A stretch of 64,000 nt of DNA from DATAGF01 sp963813355 (GCA_963813355.1 CAWEYS010000032.1:1-64000), one strand, 5' to 3'. Positions 8,045-17,922 are shown, counted from the stretch's first letter. Translations and numbers: made by a program. Notes: generated by a model from the letters alone, not told the origin.

Positions 8045-9202
8045 CTAGGGGAAGTTCTGGACGCGGTTGAGGAGCGGATACGCGTCACGAACCTGCCGCC
8101 GGTCCGGCGTGATCACGATGTGGTCCGCTGTCGAGGCCTCCTCGTCGGCCGAGCCGACCAGGGTGTAGCTGTCGAAGACGAACGGCAGGCTCCGTCCGGC
8201 GACGCCGTCGGGCTTGCTGGCGAGGCCGAAGTGGAGGTGGGGGCCGGCGGAGGGGCCGGTGTTCCCGATCCTGGCGATGCGCGCCCCGGCCTCCACGACG
8301 TCGCCGACCTTCACCGTGAGGCTGCCCGGCTGCAGGTGGAAGTAGATCGCGAAGACATTCGGGGCGATTTCGAGCATCACATGATTGCCGCCGAAGTCCG
8401 AGAAGTCTTGCGGGACCAAGAACACGTTCGGGGTCTGATCCGGCTTGCCGTCCTGGACCGAGACCACGGTTCCGTCGGCGACCGCGAGCACGTCCGCTCC
8501 GTAGGCGTAGTGCTGCTCGTTCTTGCTGCCGTCCCCGTCGAAGATCCTGTCGCCCCTGATCCGGTTCCAGTCGATGGCGAAGGCCTCGGGGGTCTCGAGG
8601 CGGCGACCGTCGATGGCGAATCGCGTGTCTCTGTGGATGTTGGGCTTGCAGCACGCACTGGCGACGAGCCAACCCTCCCCCTCGAGGGGCGGCTTGATCA
8701 CGATCGGCGGTCGGCGGTCGATCGTGACCTCAGGGCCGTCAACCTCGGGGACGCCGATGAACACCGCGTTGTGTGTGTCCGGCTCGAGGGTGTAGGCGAT
8801 CCGGTGCGTGACCCGTTCCGGCGCGGTGCCCGGCGGCAGGATCAGGTCGACGTCGACCGAGCGGGCCGCCGATGCGGGAATCACGGGTGAGGGCGTGTGC
8901 GCGAAGAGGGTCTGGGTCGCGGCGGCGAGCGCGTCGCCGTCGATCCGCTGGAGCTCCTTCCCGGCGGGATCGAGGACGGTCACGCTCGACAACGTCACCG
9001 GCTCGTCGAGCACGCTGACGACGAGAAGGTCGTATTCGACATGGTCCATGCCGTCGTCGGCGCGGACCACCTGGGCGTCGTGGAACGGGCTGACCAGGAT
9101 CGCGCTCGGGTGCTTAGGCTCCGCGGCCGGCCGCTTGCCGGCGGCCGGCTCCTCGACTACTGGTCCGCACGCGGTGAGCGCGAGGGCGACGGCGGCCGCC
9201 AT
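8045..9202 (-). CDS. M23 (LytM-type) peptidase-like lipoprotein
   Basis: Paralogue of the adjacent gene, 12 bp upstream in the same direction. ATG 9202 gives a very short leader ending in the lipobox LTAC (Cys 12). The frame is open upstream (ALALLILMAAAVALALTACG), so translation probably starts earlier at a non-ATG or shifted codon, giving a normal lipoprotein signal. Then come a beta-rich domain, a Cys-Cys motif (VASACCKPNIHRDT), FAIDGRRLETPEAFAIDW, and LytM motifs GGNHVMLEIAPNVFAIYFHL and GNTGPSAGPHLHFGL (HLH at about 322). The shared CC-His motif marks an unusual M23 subfamily. Likely attached outside the cell membrane. Confidence 0.8.
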   Translation of the reverse strand: MAAAVALALTACGPVVEEPAAGKRPAAEPKHPSAILVSPFHDAQVVRADDGMDHVEYDLLVVSVLDEPVTLSSVTVLDPAGKELQRIDGDALAAATQTLFAHTPSPVIPASAARSVDVDLILPPGTAPERVTHRIAYTLEPDTHNAVFIGVPEVDGPEVTIDRRPPIVIKPPLEGEGWLVASACCKPNIHRDTRFAIDGRRLETPEAFAIDWNRIRGDRIFDGDGSKNEQHYAYGADVLAVADGTVVSVQDGKPDQTPNVFLVPQDFSDFGGNHVMLEIAPNVFAIYFHLQPGSLTVKVGDVVEAGARIARIGNTGPSAGPHLHFGLASKPDGVAGRSLPFVFDSYTLVGSADEEASTADHIVITPDRRQVRDAYPLLNRVQNFP

Positions 9203-9503
9203 GAGGATCAGGAGCGCCAGCGCGCGCCGTCGCCCAAAGCGCTTGGGAGCCGCCGTGCCGTCGCTCTCGAGCAGGCCCCACCCCTGAGCCCCCGCCGTGG
9301 ACTGCCGACGACCTTCTCACTGATGGACGTCCAGCGTCCAGCGTCGGCCCGAACGTGTTGCCTCGTCGCCCGTCGGACCCGACGCCAGGCCGCCCGGCCC
9401 ATCGAGCACTCGGCCCCCACGCCGGGGTCATCGCGGTCTACTCGCCCTCGGCTTCGAGGGGTAGCCCGTCACCCGGACTTGCGACGCGTGCGACGCCCGC
9501 CCT

Positions 9504-9720
9504 CTACCAGGGAGGGCTATTCCAGCTCCGCCCGGTGTCCGTAACCTCCCAACTCTCCACCGCCTTGCCCCCGGAGAAGCGCGTGAAGACCATCTCCGGC
9601 CACGTCGCCCGTTCGCCGGTGGGCGCGTGGGTACCGCTGAAGGTGAGGCCCCGCTTGCGCGACCGGAGGTCGTCCTTCTCCGAGAGGTTGGGCTCGAGGT
9701 CAGGCCGCGGGCGCCGCTGG
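9504..9720 (-). pseudogene. C-terminal fragment of a SnoaL-like ester cyclase
   Basis: A minus-strand frame reads GLTFSGTHAPTGERATWPEM then VFTRFSGGKAVESWEVTD and stops at 9506-9504. SnoaL-like polyketide/ester cyclases have this order: a T.(S)GTH.G...PTG strand, then R..GGKI.E.W...D. Only the last 60-70 residues are recognisable; upstream the frame loses similarity. It lies just inside the right tRNA-Arg repeat, so it is probably a genomic remnant carried or cut by the integration. Confidence 0.55.
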
Positions 9721-9844
9721 TCCCGTACTGGTCCCGTATCCGCCCTGGAAGGAGGCGGTCAGCGGGGGGAGGGCGCCCGCACCGATTCCCTGCCGTTGCA
9801 GGGACTCTTGCCGTCCGGTGCCAGCTCATACCACCGGGCAAGAG

Positions 9845-9888
9845 GTTTCCTAAACCTGGTGTCGCAGGTTCGACTCCTGCCGGGGGCA
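9845..9888 (+). repeat. 44-bp direct repeat = tRNA-Arg(CCT) 3' half, right copy (att-like)
   Basis: Identical over 44 bases to 6634-6677. The five bases before the anticodon loop (GAGGT) pair better with the 3' anticodon strand than in the left copy, but no complete 5' half follows upstream, so this is again only a 3' end. The intervening 3.17 kb contains the two M23 genes and the cyclase fragment. Confidence 0.8.
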
Positions 9889-10080
9889 CTGACGACTCTC
9901 GGTCCGTTTCCTTCCGAATGCGTTGTAGCGCTCCGCCTAAGCCAAGCATCCTGACCGTGGGGCGGCGGATCCGAGGCCACCCCCGCGAGCCCGGCACGAC
10001 CTGAAGCCCTCCCGGCATCATGTGCGCCCAGCACCCGTTGTCCGCGGCGGCCTCGTTCGCCCTCAAGGAGGGCACACCCG
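9889..10080. other. region upstream of the quinone oxidoreductase
   Basis: No gene recognised. It ends with a strong AAGGAGGGCA ribosome-binding site for the gene at 10081. The antisense frame here spells the phrase PPAGVEPATP, a common artefact of reading tRNA ends backwards, not a gene. Confidence 0.45.
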
Positions 10081-11020
10081 ATGCGAGCTTTCACCCTTGA
10101 CAGCTTCGACGCGCCGCCTGCTCTTCGCGGCGATCTGCCCATGCCCCCGCCCGCCAAGGATCAGGTGCTCGTGCGCGTGCAGGCGTCCGCGATCAACCCT
10201 GTCAACACCGCGATCGCCGCCGGCATGCTCGAGGGCATGGTCGAGCACACCTTCCCGGTCGTGCTTGGCCGCGACTACGCCGGCGTCGTGGAGCGGGTCG
10301 GCGCGGCCGTCACCCGCTACAAGCCTGGCGACGAGGTCTACGGTTTCCTCACGCACGCCAACCCGACGGTGCACGACGGGACCTGGACCGAGCTGATCGT
10401 GGTCCCCGAGGACCACTCGATCGCGCACAGGCCCGCGGGCGTGGACCTCGCCGCAGCCGGCGCCGCCCCGCTGGCCGCCATCACGGCACTGACCGCCGTC
10501 GACTCGCTCGACCTCTCCGCCGATGACACCGTCCTGATCGTTGGCGCCACCGGCGGCGTCGGCAGTTTCGCCGTCCAGCTCGCCGCCCACGCCGGCGCCA
10601 CCGTCATCGCCCCCGGCGCTGCCCGAGGACGAGGACTACCTGCGCAGTCTCGGTGTCGGCGAGCTGCTCGACCGCAATGCCGATGTCGTGGGGGCCGTGC
10701 GCGAGCTTCACCCCGACGGCGTCAACGCCCTCCTGGAGCTCGTCTCCTACACGCCGGACGGCTTCAACGCGCACGCCGCCGCTCTCACGGGGGAGGGCAC
10801 AGCCGCTTCGCCGCTCTCAGCGGCCGGCGAAGGACCCGGACGCACCAACGTCATGGCGACCCCGACGACCCAGAATCTCGTCCGCCTCGCCGCGCTCCTG
10901 GACGCCGGCACTCTCAGGGTCCCGATCCAGAACAGCTACCCGCTCGACCGGGCCGGCGACGCCGTGACGGCCCTCGGGACCACCCACACGCAGGGCAAGC
11001 TCGCCATCCACATCAGCTAA
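10081..11020 (+). CDS. MDR-superfamily quinone oxidoreductase / zinc-free alcohol dehydrogenase, one frameshift
   Basis: NADPH-dependent reductase of the QOR type. From ATG 10081: GroES-like domain with VRVQASAINPVNTAIAAG and FPVVLGRDYAGVVERVG, then the Rossmann motif VLIVGATGGVGSFAVQLAA (about residue 155). A shift near 10620 (CGCCCCCGGCG) is needed to continue into YLRSLGVGELLDRN and the end region SYPLDRAGDAVTAL, THTQGKLAIHIS. No zinc-ligand cysteines are seen, as expected for QOR-type enzymes. Total about 312 residues, the normal size. It stands alone, convergent with the S33 peptidase. Confidence 0.85.
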
Positions 11021-11070
11021 GCGCGCACCAGCTCGCGCTGAGTACGGCAGCAGGGACCGGCGGACAGCCG

Positions 11071-12677
11071 CTAGGGCAGCGGCTCGCCGAAGTCCGGATC
11101 GAAGGGGAGCCGGTCCGACGGGCAGACGGTCCCGGGCGGCGGCGTGGTCAGGTCGGTGAGGTATGCCCCCATCGCCGCGACGACGCAGGCGCTGGGGTCG
11201 GCGGTCGTCGTGTGCCCGTAGCCGTCGTGGGTCAGCAGCACCGCGTTGCCGAGCAGGCCCGCGACGGCGCGGGCGCCCGGGTAGGGCGTCCTCGGGTCAA
11301 CCCGGGTGCCGACCACCAGCACCGGATTGGGCGTGGTCGCGTTCCAGGGCCCGGTGTACCGGTGGGCGCTCTTCACCGGCCAGGTGGCGCAGGGCGCCCA
11401 GAGCCACCAGCCGTTGGTCGGGCCGAGCGCGAAGTTCTCCCCCCTGAAGCGTCCGATCACCTCGGGCCAGGCCTCGGAGCCGACCGTGGGGGGCGGCTTG
11501 TCCGCGCACTGCAGCGCCGTCGCCGGCACGATCGCCGCGTGAACGATCGAGGGCAGCTGCCGGGAGAAGGTCAACAGGGCGGATCCGTCCCCGTCCGCCG
11601 CCTGGTCGAGCGCCTCGGCCATGACGGGCCAGGTGGCAGGGTTCGGAGTCCAGGGGAAGAGGTCGACCAGCAGATCGGCGTAGGTGGCCCGGCCGGGAGG
11701 ATCGGCCGACGGCGCCGGGATCGAGCGGCGCTGCAGCCGGTGGATCAGGCCCTGGACCCGCGCCCTGACCGGGCCCTTGCCGGCCAGCGCGCAGCGCTCG
11801 GGCCCGGCGAGCTCGCAGAGCCGCTGGAACTCCCGGAAGTTGAGATCGGTGCCGACCAGGCCCCTGCCGATCGCCGCCTGGATCGACTTCGTGAAGGGCC
11901 GCGGGTCGAGGACGCCGTCGATGATCATCGCGCGCACGCGGCGCGGGAACATGTTGGCGTAGGTCTGGCCGAGGACGGTGCCGTAGGACCAGCCGTAGTA
12001 GGTCAGCCGCCGATCACCGACCAGGCGCCGGAGGTGATCCATGTCGCGCACCGTGTCGGCCGCGGAGATGTACTTGAGCAGGTCGCCGCTCGCCTGGGCG
12101 CAGCGGCGCCCGTACTCGACGGCCTTGCGCTGGTAGTTCGTCTGGGCGGCCACCGTGGTCGGCACGACGGCAGGTCTCCCCAGAAGCGCTCCCGCGCCGC
12201 CGGGCTGTCGAAGCAGCGCACCCGCGTGCTGGCGCCGGTGCCGCGCGGGTCCCAGCTGACGACGTCGAAACGGCCCTGGCCGGTCCGGTCGAGCAGGTCG
12301 GCGCTCCTGCGCACCTCCTCGACGCCGGAGCTGCCCGGGCCGCCCGGGTTGAAGAACATCGAGCCGATCCGCTGGTCCGGCTTGCTGGCGCGGTGGCGGA
12401 TCACCGAGAGCGTGATCGTGGGGCCGCCGGGGCGTGACCAGTCCAGCGGGACCTGCACCCGCGCGCACTGGAATCCCTCGCCGCAGGCCTTCCAGGCGAT
12501 GCGGTCCGTGACGGCGTCGGCCGTGGAGCCCGGCCCCGCCGGGGCGCCCGCGGCGGGGCCCGCCAGCAGGCCGAGCACACCGATCGCGACGAGGAGCGCG
12601 AGCGCGAGGGCCGTGCGGCGCCCGAGCCTCGCGACGGGGTGAGGCGCTGCGGCGGTGCCCAGCCGACCAACGCTCAC
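11071..12677 (-). CDS. secreted S33-family tripeptidyl-aminopeptidase-like alpha/beta hydrolase, one frameshift
   Basis: About 535 residues. It has an N-terminal signal anchor (ALALALLVAIGVLGLLAGPA), the oxyanion region MFFNPGGPGSSG, and FDVVSWDPRGTGAS. One shift near 12175 leads to the nucleophile elbow YYGWSYGTVLGQTYA, and C-terminal TAP-like domain motifs follow: VLVVGTRVDPRTPYPGA (Asp) and LLTHDGYGHTTT (His). This is the architecture of Streptomyces Tap/SlpD and mycobacterial Hip1-type proteases, which trim N-terminal tripeptides outside the cell. A fragment of a second copy of its C-terminus lies at 17855. Confidence 0.85.
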
Positions 12678-12800
12678 TCAGGATCGCCTTCGTCGGAGGG
12701 GGCGACCGTATACCGGCCGCGGCCGATCTGTTGAACGGGCACTTCGTGGCGTCGAGTCCGCCGAGGACAGCGCCGTGGTCGTCGCGGAGCTGACTTACGT

Positions 12801-13757
12801 TCAGGGGCGCAGTCCGGGAGACGCTTCGCTGAAGACGGTGCTCCAGTCGTTCTTGACGCTGACGACGGTCCAGCCCTCTGCGGCGGCCTGTTCCAGGGAT
12901 TTCTCGGCGCCCGCCGTGTACTCGAACTCGCGCTCGGCGTCGTCGTGGAGCACGAGCAGCCGGAGACCCGGCCGGTCCCGCCCGCCGGCGTAGCGCAGCA
13001 TGGGGATGTCGCCGTTCGAGTTCCCGCCGGCGAGGATCGGATGCCGGCCGACGCGGCTCCAGATGCGCACCGGCTTGATCGGGCCGTCGTCGAAGACGTC
13101 CATCTCGGCGGCGTACACCAGGGTCCCGCCGTCCTCGTCTTCCGAGAACCGGAGCCCGACGGAGCTTCCGATGACGCGCTCCGAGGGGATGCCGTAGATC
13201 GCCTCGGTCACCGGTCTCATGAAGTCGCGGTCGCCGCCCGAGGCGATGTAGTTGGTGAACCCATTCGCGCTGAGGTAGCGCAGGAGCTCGACCATCGGGA
13301 GGTAGCCGCAGTCCCGGAACGGGCGGCCCAGCGTCGGGTGCACTCCCTCCCACAGGTAGCCGTGGGCGGCGGCCGCGTAGGCGTCCACGCTCATCCCGGC
13401 GAACGCCTGGAGGATGCCGCCCATCAGCACCTTCAGGCCCGCGTCGTCGCCGTGGTAGTGCTTGGTCACGACATCGCCCAGCCAGGCGTAGTCCTTCTCA
13501 TACGCGGCCTTCCATGGCTGGCGGTCGCGCAGAGAGGAGTCCGCCTCGGCCATCTCGGCGAGCCGGACCAGGATGAAGCCGAGCTCCAGCGGCATCGGCT
13601 TCTCGCACCAGAGGGTGCCGTCGTTGTCGAAGACCGCGATCCGCTCGGGGGGCGGGACGAAGCCCGGCTCCCCCTCCGTCGTCACCGACAGGACGAAGTC
13701 AACGATCGCCTGACGCGTCGCGGTGTCGCGCCAGGACGCGAGGACCCCTTCGCTCAT
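12801..13757 (-). CDS. HAD-superfamily hydrolase
   Basis: A 318-residue protein from ATG 13757 (GGGGAGGGCG upstream). The HAD motif I is IAVFDNDGTLWCEKPMP (nucleophile Asp about 45); a cap domain with AFAGMSVDAYAAAAHGYLWE follows; motif II/III region NYIASGGDRDFMRPVTEAIY; motif IV-like PILAGGNSNGDIPMLRYA. This matches the haloacid dehalogenase-like phosphatases often encoded next to arylsulfatases in Actinomycetota. It follows the sulfatase by 14 bp on the same strand, so the two probably form one transcript. Substrate unknown; phosphatase activity is the family norm. Confidence 0.85.
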   Translation of the reverse strand: MSEGVLASWRDTATRQAIVDFVLSVTTEGEPGFVPPPERIAVFDNDGTLWCEKPMPLELGFILVRLAEMAEADSSLRDRQPWKAAYEKDYAWLGDVVTKHYHGDDAGLKVLMGGILQAFAGMSVDAYAAAAHGYLWEGVHPTLGRPFRDCGYLPMVELLRYLSANGFTNYIASGGDRDFMRPVTEAIYGIPSERVIGSSVGLRFSEDEDGGTLVYAAEMDVFDDGPIKPVRIWSRVGRHPILAGGNSNGDIPMLRYAGGRDRPGLRLLVLHDDAEREFEYTAGAEKSLEQAAAEGWTVVSVKNDWSTVFSEASPGLRP

Positions 13758-13771
13758 CGCCCTCCCCCGGC

Positions 13772-16129
13772 CTACTCGCGCATGAGCATCAGGGCGGCCT
13801 CGCGCTCGAGGTCGAGGTACGGCTCGCCGCTGACGTCGATCGCGACCCGGTTGATGGTCCCCCCGGTGAACCGGTGGGGTGACTCGCCGGGATAGTCGTC
13901 GGTGATGGGCTCCCCGGGGTGCCGGCCCACGAACAGCCCGGCGCCGGCGATCGCGAACGCGCCCAGCTGGGTCTTGATGCGCCCCTCGCCCACCTTCGTG
14001 TCGCCGTGGAACAGCGACAGGAGGCCGGTCGTGAACGTCGGGCTCCTGCCCGTCCTTCTCGAAGGAGGCGGAGAGGATGAGGTTCTCGCCGGTCGGGACG
14101 TCCTCCGAGCCGACGATCAACTGCTCCTCGACGCCGACGTAGTTGTTGACGTAGCGCAGCCGGCCGTCCTTCACGTAGAGGGCGTGGCCTCCGAAGCGCG
14201 CGCCGATGGCGAACAGGACGCCCTCGGCCCCCGGTGCCGGGATGTCGACCAGCGCGCCGATCACGAACGACCGGCCGCGGGTGACGACCGCCTGCCACTC
14301 GGACACGGCGGCGACGTCGGGGAAGTACACGTACCGGTTCCGCGGCGCGGTGAGCTGGGGCCGCGCGGTGCCGAGGATCTCGACCGCGGTGCGGTCGTCG
14401 AGCGGGAACGCCGCGTTCGCGCCGGCCTCCGAGAACCAGATGTTGACGAGCTCCCGGACCTTGTCCGGATGCTCGGAGGCGAGGTCGTTGAGCTCGGAGC
14501 GGTCGACGTCGGTGTTGTAGAGCTCCCAGACATCGTCGTTGAAGTTGCCCCAGCCGGCGATGGTCGGGTGCGTGGTGACCGCCTTCCAGCCCTCGTGCCA
14601 GATCGAGCGCGAGCCGAGCATCGAGTAGAACTGGGTCCGCCTCCGCCGAGGGGGCCGTCGGCGTCGTCAACGCCCGGGCGCATGCTGACGCCGTCGAAGT
14701 GGCTCTGGACGTGGCCCTTGATCGTCTCCGGCGCCTCGACCTCGAGCATGTCGAGGACGGTCGGGACGATGTCGATCGCGTGGTGGTACTGCTCGCGCAC
14801 CTCACCGCGGGCCGACGTCCCCGCGGGCCAGCTGAGGATGCACGGATCGCAGGTCCCGCCGTTGAACTCGTACCGCTTCCACATCTTGAACGGCGTGTTG
14901 AACGCCATCGCCCAGCCGTTGGGGTAGTGGTTGTAGGTCTTCGTGCCGCCGAGATCGTCGATCTGGGCGAGGTTCGCCTGGAGGTCGTCGGGGACGCCGT
15001 TGGCGAACTTCATCTCATTGACGGAGCCGTCCGGGCCGCCCTCGCCGCTGGCGCCGTTGTCCGACACCACGATCACGAGCGTGTTGTCGAGCTGGTCGCT
15101 CGCCTCGAGGTAGGCGAGCAGCCGCCCGATCTGGTCGTCGGCGTGTCCGAGGAACCCGGCGTACACCTCGGCCATGCGGGAGAAGAGGCGCTTCTCCTCG
15201 TCGTTGAGCGAGTCCCACGGGCGCGTGTAGTCGAGCGCCGGGAAGGGCTTGCCGTCGGGGCCGGTGCGGGTCTCGGGGGTGCCGATCGGGTTGAGTTGCG
15301 GCAGCTCGGTGTCGGCCGGCACGAGGCCCATCTCCTTCTGCCGCGCCAGCGTGGTCTCGCGGATCGCCTCGTAGCCCATGTCGAACTGGCCCTCGAACCT
15401 CTCGATCCACTCCTTCGGCGCGTGGTGCGGCGCGTGGCAGGCGCCGGGCGCGTAGTAGAGGAAGAACGGCTTCTCCGGCGCGATGACCTTCGCGTCCTTG
15501 ATGAACTCGAGCGCCTTGTCCGTGATGTCCTCGGTGAGGTGGTACCCCTCCTCCGGAGATCGCGGCGGGTCGACCGGGTGGTTGTCGTAGACGAGGTCCG
15601 GATACCACTGGTTCGTCTCCGCCCCGAGGAATCCGTACCAGCGCTCGAAGCCCCTGCCGCTCGGCCAGTTGCGGCGGGTCGCCGCGAGGTTCATCTCGTC
15701 GGTGGGGCACAGGTGCCACTTGCCGACCATGTAGGTGTTCCACCCGAGCTCGCCCAGGATCTCGGAGAGCATCCCGTTCTCCGGCGGGATCGTGCCGCTG
15801 GCGTTGGGGAAGCCGATCGCCGCCTCGGTGATGCAGGCCATGCTGTTGCGCGTGTGGTTGCGCCCCGTCAGCAGGCAGGAGCGCGTGGGTGAGCAGAGTG
15901 CCGTGGTGTGCCACTGCGTGAAGCGCACGCCCTGGGCGGCGATCCGGTCGATGTTCGGGGTCGCGATCGGCCCCCCGTAACAGCTCATCGCCGCGAAGCC
16001 CACGTCGTCGAGGACGATGTAGAGGACGTTGGGCCTGCCATCCGGCGCCTGGGGCGGCTCGAACGGAGCCCAGTCGGGCTCGGAGTCGCGGACGTCGACG
16101 TTGATGGTCCCCTTGAACGGCTCTGCCAT
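13772..16129 (-). CDS. type I arylsulfatase, two or more frameshifts
   Basis: About 785 residues from ATG 16129 (GGAGCGAACGAAA upstream). It begins MAEPFKGTINVDVRDS, then VLYIVLDDVGFAAMSCYGG (metal Asp pair). The sulfatase signature ALCSPTRSCLLTGRNHT carries Cys about 80, which would be converted to formylglycine. Further metal and substrate residues are seen in MVGKWHLCP and VVSDNGASGEGG. Shifts near 14640 and 14040 are needed to reach SRSIWHEGWKAVTTHP and the C-terminal beta region GEGRIKTQLGAFAIAGAG. It cleaves sulfate esters; it needs a formylglycine-generating enzyme, not encoded here. Pairs with the downstream HAD hydrolase. Confidence 0.85.
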
Positions 16130-16178
16130 TTTCGTTCGCTCCGTGGCTCGCGGGTGGCCGAGGGCGGCGAGCCCGATC

Positions 16179-16307
16179 CTACTCAGGCACCGGCAGTCCA
16201 TTCTGGCCCCTGCGGTGGAAGCTCACGGGCGAGAGCTCGGTGCGCCGCAAGCGCTCACCGGCTCGGTTGCTCTCCTGGTTCTGCGGCGCGATCTGTGTGG
16301 ACGTCAT
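16179..16307 (-). CDS. 42-residue leader-like ORF upstream of the sulfatase
   Basis: ATG 16307 has an ideal AGGAG-accgtc-ATG context and encodes a short polar peptide beginning MTSTQIAPQNQESNRAGER, stop at 16179. The sulfatase starts 49 bases downstream. Size, placement and composition fit a small protein or leader peptide, but no family is recognised and it lies below normal gene-calling size. Confidence 0.35.
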   Translation of the reverse strand: MTSTQIAPQNQESNRAGERLRRTELSPVSFHRRGQNGLPVPE

Positions 16308-16668
16308 GACGGTCTCCTCTGCGCTCGACTCCACTGTCGCGAGGACGGTAGAGCCGACCGCCCGGCTCGAATCGGGATCCCCCTACGGCTGAGCGCCGCG
16401 GGCCGAGTGGGGTGAGACCGGCGCGCCCGAGTTGACGTGCGCGAACCTCTGCAGACGGGTGAGCGCGTCATAGAGGCCCGTCGCGTCGGTCGAAACTCTG
16501 TCGTCGTCGGTGGACCTGACGAGGGTCGGACAGCGGATCCGGGCGACCGGGCTCGCGCTTGGAACGCGTGCCGACCATGTGGGACGATTGCCGTGGTCGC
16601 GCGCCGAGACCGGTTGCGCCCCTTCGGAAGGAGGCGCCACGCCGTCGCAGCGCCCCGAGCTCTCGAGC
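16308..16668. other. divergent intergenic region
   Basis: Separates the minus-strand sulfatase unit from the plus-strand methyltransferase. A minus frame (16383-16670) ends with GLYDALTRLQRFAHVNSGAP, which looks protein-like but cannot be assigned. A GGAAGGAGG lies at 16626-16634 without a start codon at the right distance, possibly because of an indel. Confidence 0.4.
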
Positions 16669-17876
16669 ATGGCGGACGACTACGCGCGGCACGCGCTCTC
16701 GCAGCGCGCCGCCTTCGAGGCGACCCACCCGGCGGTGATGGCCGCCGCGCACCGGCTCGCGGACGAGCCGGTGCTCCGCGTGGCCGATCTCGGCGCCGCC
16801 GACGGGGTCAACTCCTACGACCTGATCCGCGATCTCGCCAAGGAGCGCGCCGGCCGGCCCCTGATCTACGCGCTCGTCGATCTCCCGACCAACGCGTGGG
16901 GGGTGGCCGCCGGCCACGTGCGGCACGCCTTCGCTGGCGCCGCGGACGAGCGCGCGGTCGTCATCCCTGCGCCGGGCGACGCCCTCGGGGCCGCCGATAC
17001 GGGCACGGGCGCCCATTACGCCTCGGCAGAGGCCCACGGCGATGCCTGCCGCCGAGCGCTCGAGCACGACCCGCCTCCCACCACGGTGATCAGCATGGCG
17101 GGCATCCCCCTCCAGCAGGCGCCCTGCCTGCCGGCGGGCACGGTGCACATCGCGGTCACCGGGACGGCCATGCACTGGATCGCCGACGCGGCCGGCCTGG
17201 CCTCGAGCGGCTCGGTCTTCCCGGGCTACCCGGACCACGTCGACGAGGCCGAGCGCCGCGCCTGGCGCGTGGCCGCGGCGCGCCAGTGGCAGCGCCTGCT
17301 CGAGATGCGCGCCCTGGAGCTCGCGCCGGGCGGCCGGTTCATCGCCGCGATCCCGGCCTCGCCCGCTCCGTGCCCGGACAGGACAGGGTGTACCTCGAGA
17401 TCGTCGGGGACATGAACCGGCTGCTCGCTGACTGGTGCCGGGCGGGGCGCATCGGCGCCGACACCGTCGCCGCGGTCGTCGTTCCGGTGTGGGCGCGCAC
17501 GCTCGACGAGATCCGGGCTCCCTTCGAGGCGGGCGGCGGGCGCGTCGCCGACCTCGAGCTCGAGAGCGCCGAGCTCTTCCGTCTCGACAATCCCTACTGG
17601 CACGACGATCCCGCCGCGTTCGCGCGCGCCTACGTGCAGAGCGTGAGCGCATGGGGCGGGCCGCTCCTTCTCCGTGCCTTCGCACGGGAGGGCGAGGCGC
17701 GCGGCGCCGGTCTTCTCGCCGACTTCCTCGGAGAACTCGAGGAGCGCGTCGCGGCTGCCCCCGATCGCTACCGCTGGGACTACGTCGAGGCCCTCGTCAT
17801 CTGCCGGAAGGAGGACCGCACCGGGCGCGCGCGGAAAGGCGCGAGGAGCGCCCTGGCGCCTACCTCACCGACCTGA
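16669..17876 (+). CDS. SABATH-like SAM-dependent carboxyl methyltransferase, one frameshift
   Basis: About 400 residues from ATG 16669. The N-terminus has RHALSQRAAFEATHPAVM, then the SAM-binding motif LRVADLGAADGVNSYDLI (compare IADLGCSSGPN in plant SABATH enzymes), a VDLPTNAW segment, and GTVHIAVTGTAMHWIAD (the ALHWL-like block). A shift near 17390 leads to VYLEIVGDMNRLLADWC and an all-helical C-terminal cap with DNPYWHDDPAAFARAYVQSV. SABATH enzymes methylate carboxyl groups of small acids such as salicylate or indole acetate; bacterial members exist but are little studied. Substrate here unknown. Confidence 0.7.
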
Positions 17877-17922
17877 CCACTCCGCCGCGCGGGACCGCCT
17901 GCCCAGTGGACCGACTCCGGGC
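17855..17922 (+). pseudogene. C-terminal scrap of a second S33 tripeptidyl-aminopeptidase
   Basis: The plus strand reads GAYLTDLTTPPRGTACPVDR and continues for a few residues. The S33 protease at 11071-12677 ends almost identically (GAYLTDLTTPPPGTVCPSDR). Only about 22 residues survive here, in the opposite orientation and wedged after the methyltransferase. It marks either a lost paralogue or a small rearrangement. Confidence 0.6.

Noticed and set aside
9428..10075. Minus-strand ORF with PPAGVEPATP
   Set aside because: This phrase arises whenever a tRNA 3' end is read backwards and is a known annotation artefact; the real content here is the tRNA-Arg repeat and a cyclase fragment.
12801..14621. 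A 606-residue sulfatase-HAD fusion
   Set aside because: The last sulfatase part lies in another frame (to 13772) and the HAD gene has its own start at 13757 with a ribosome-binding site. A shift near 14040 puts them in the same frame by chance.
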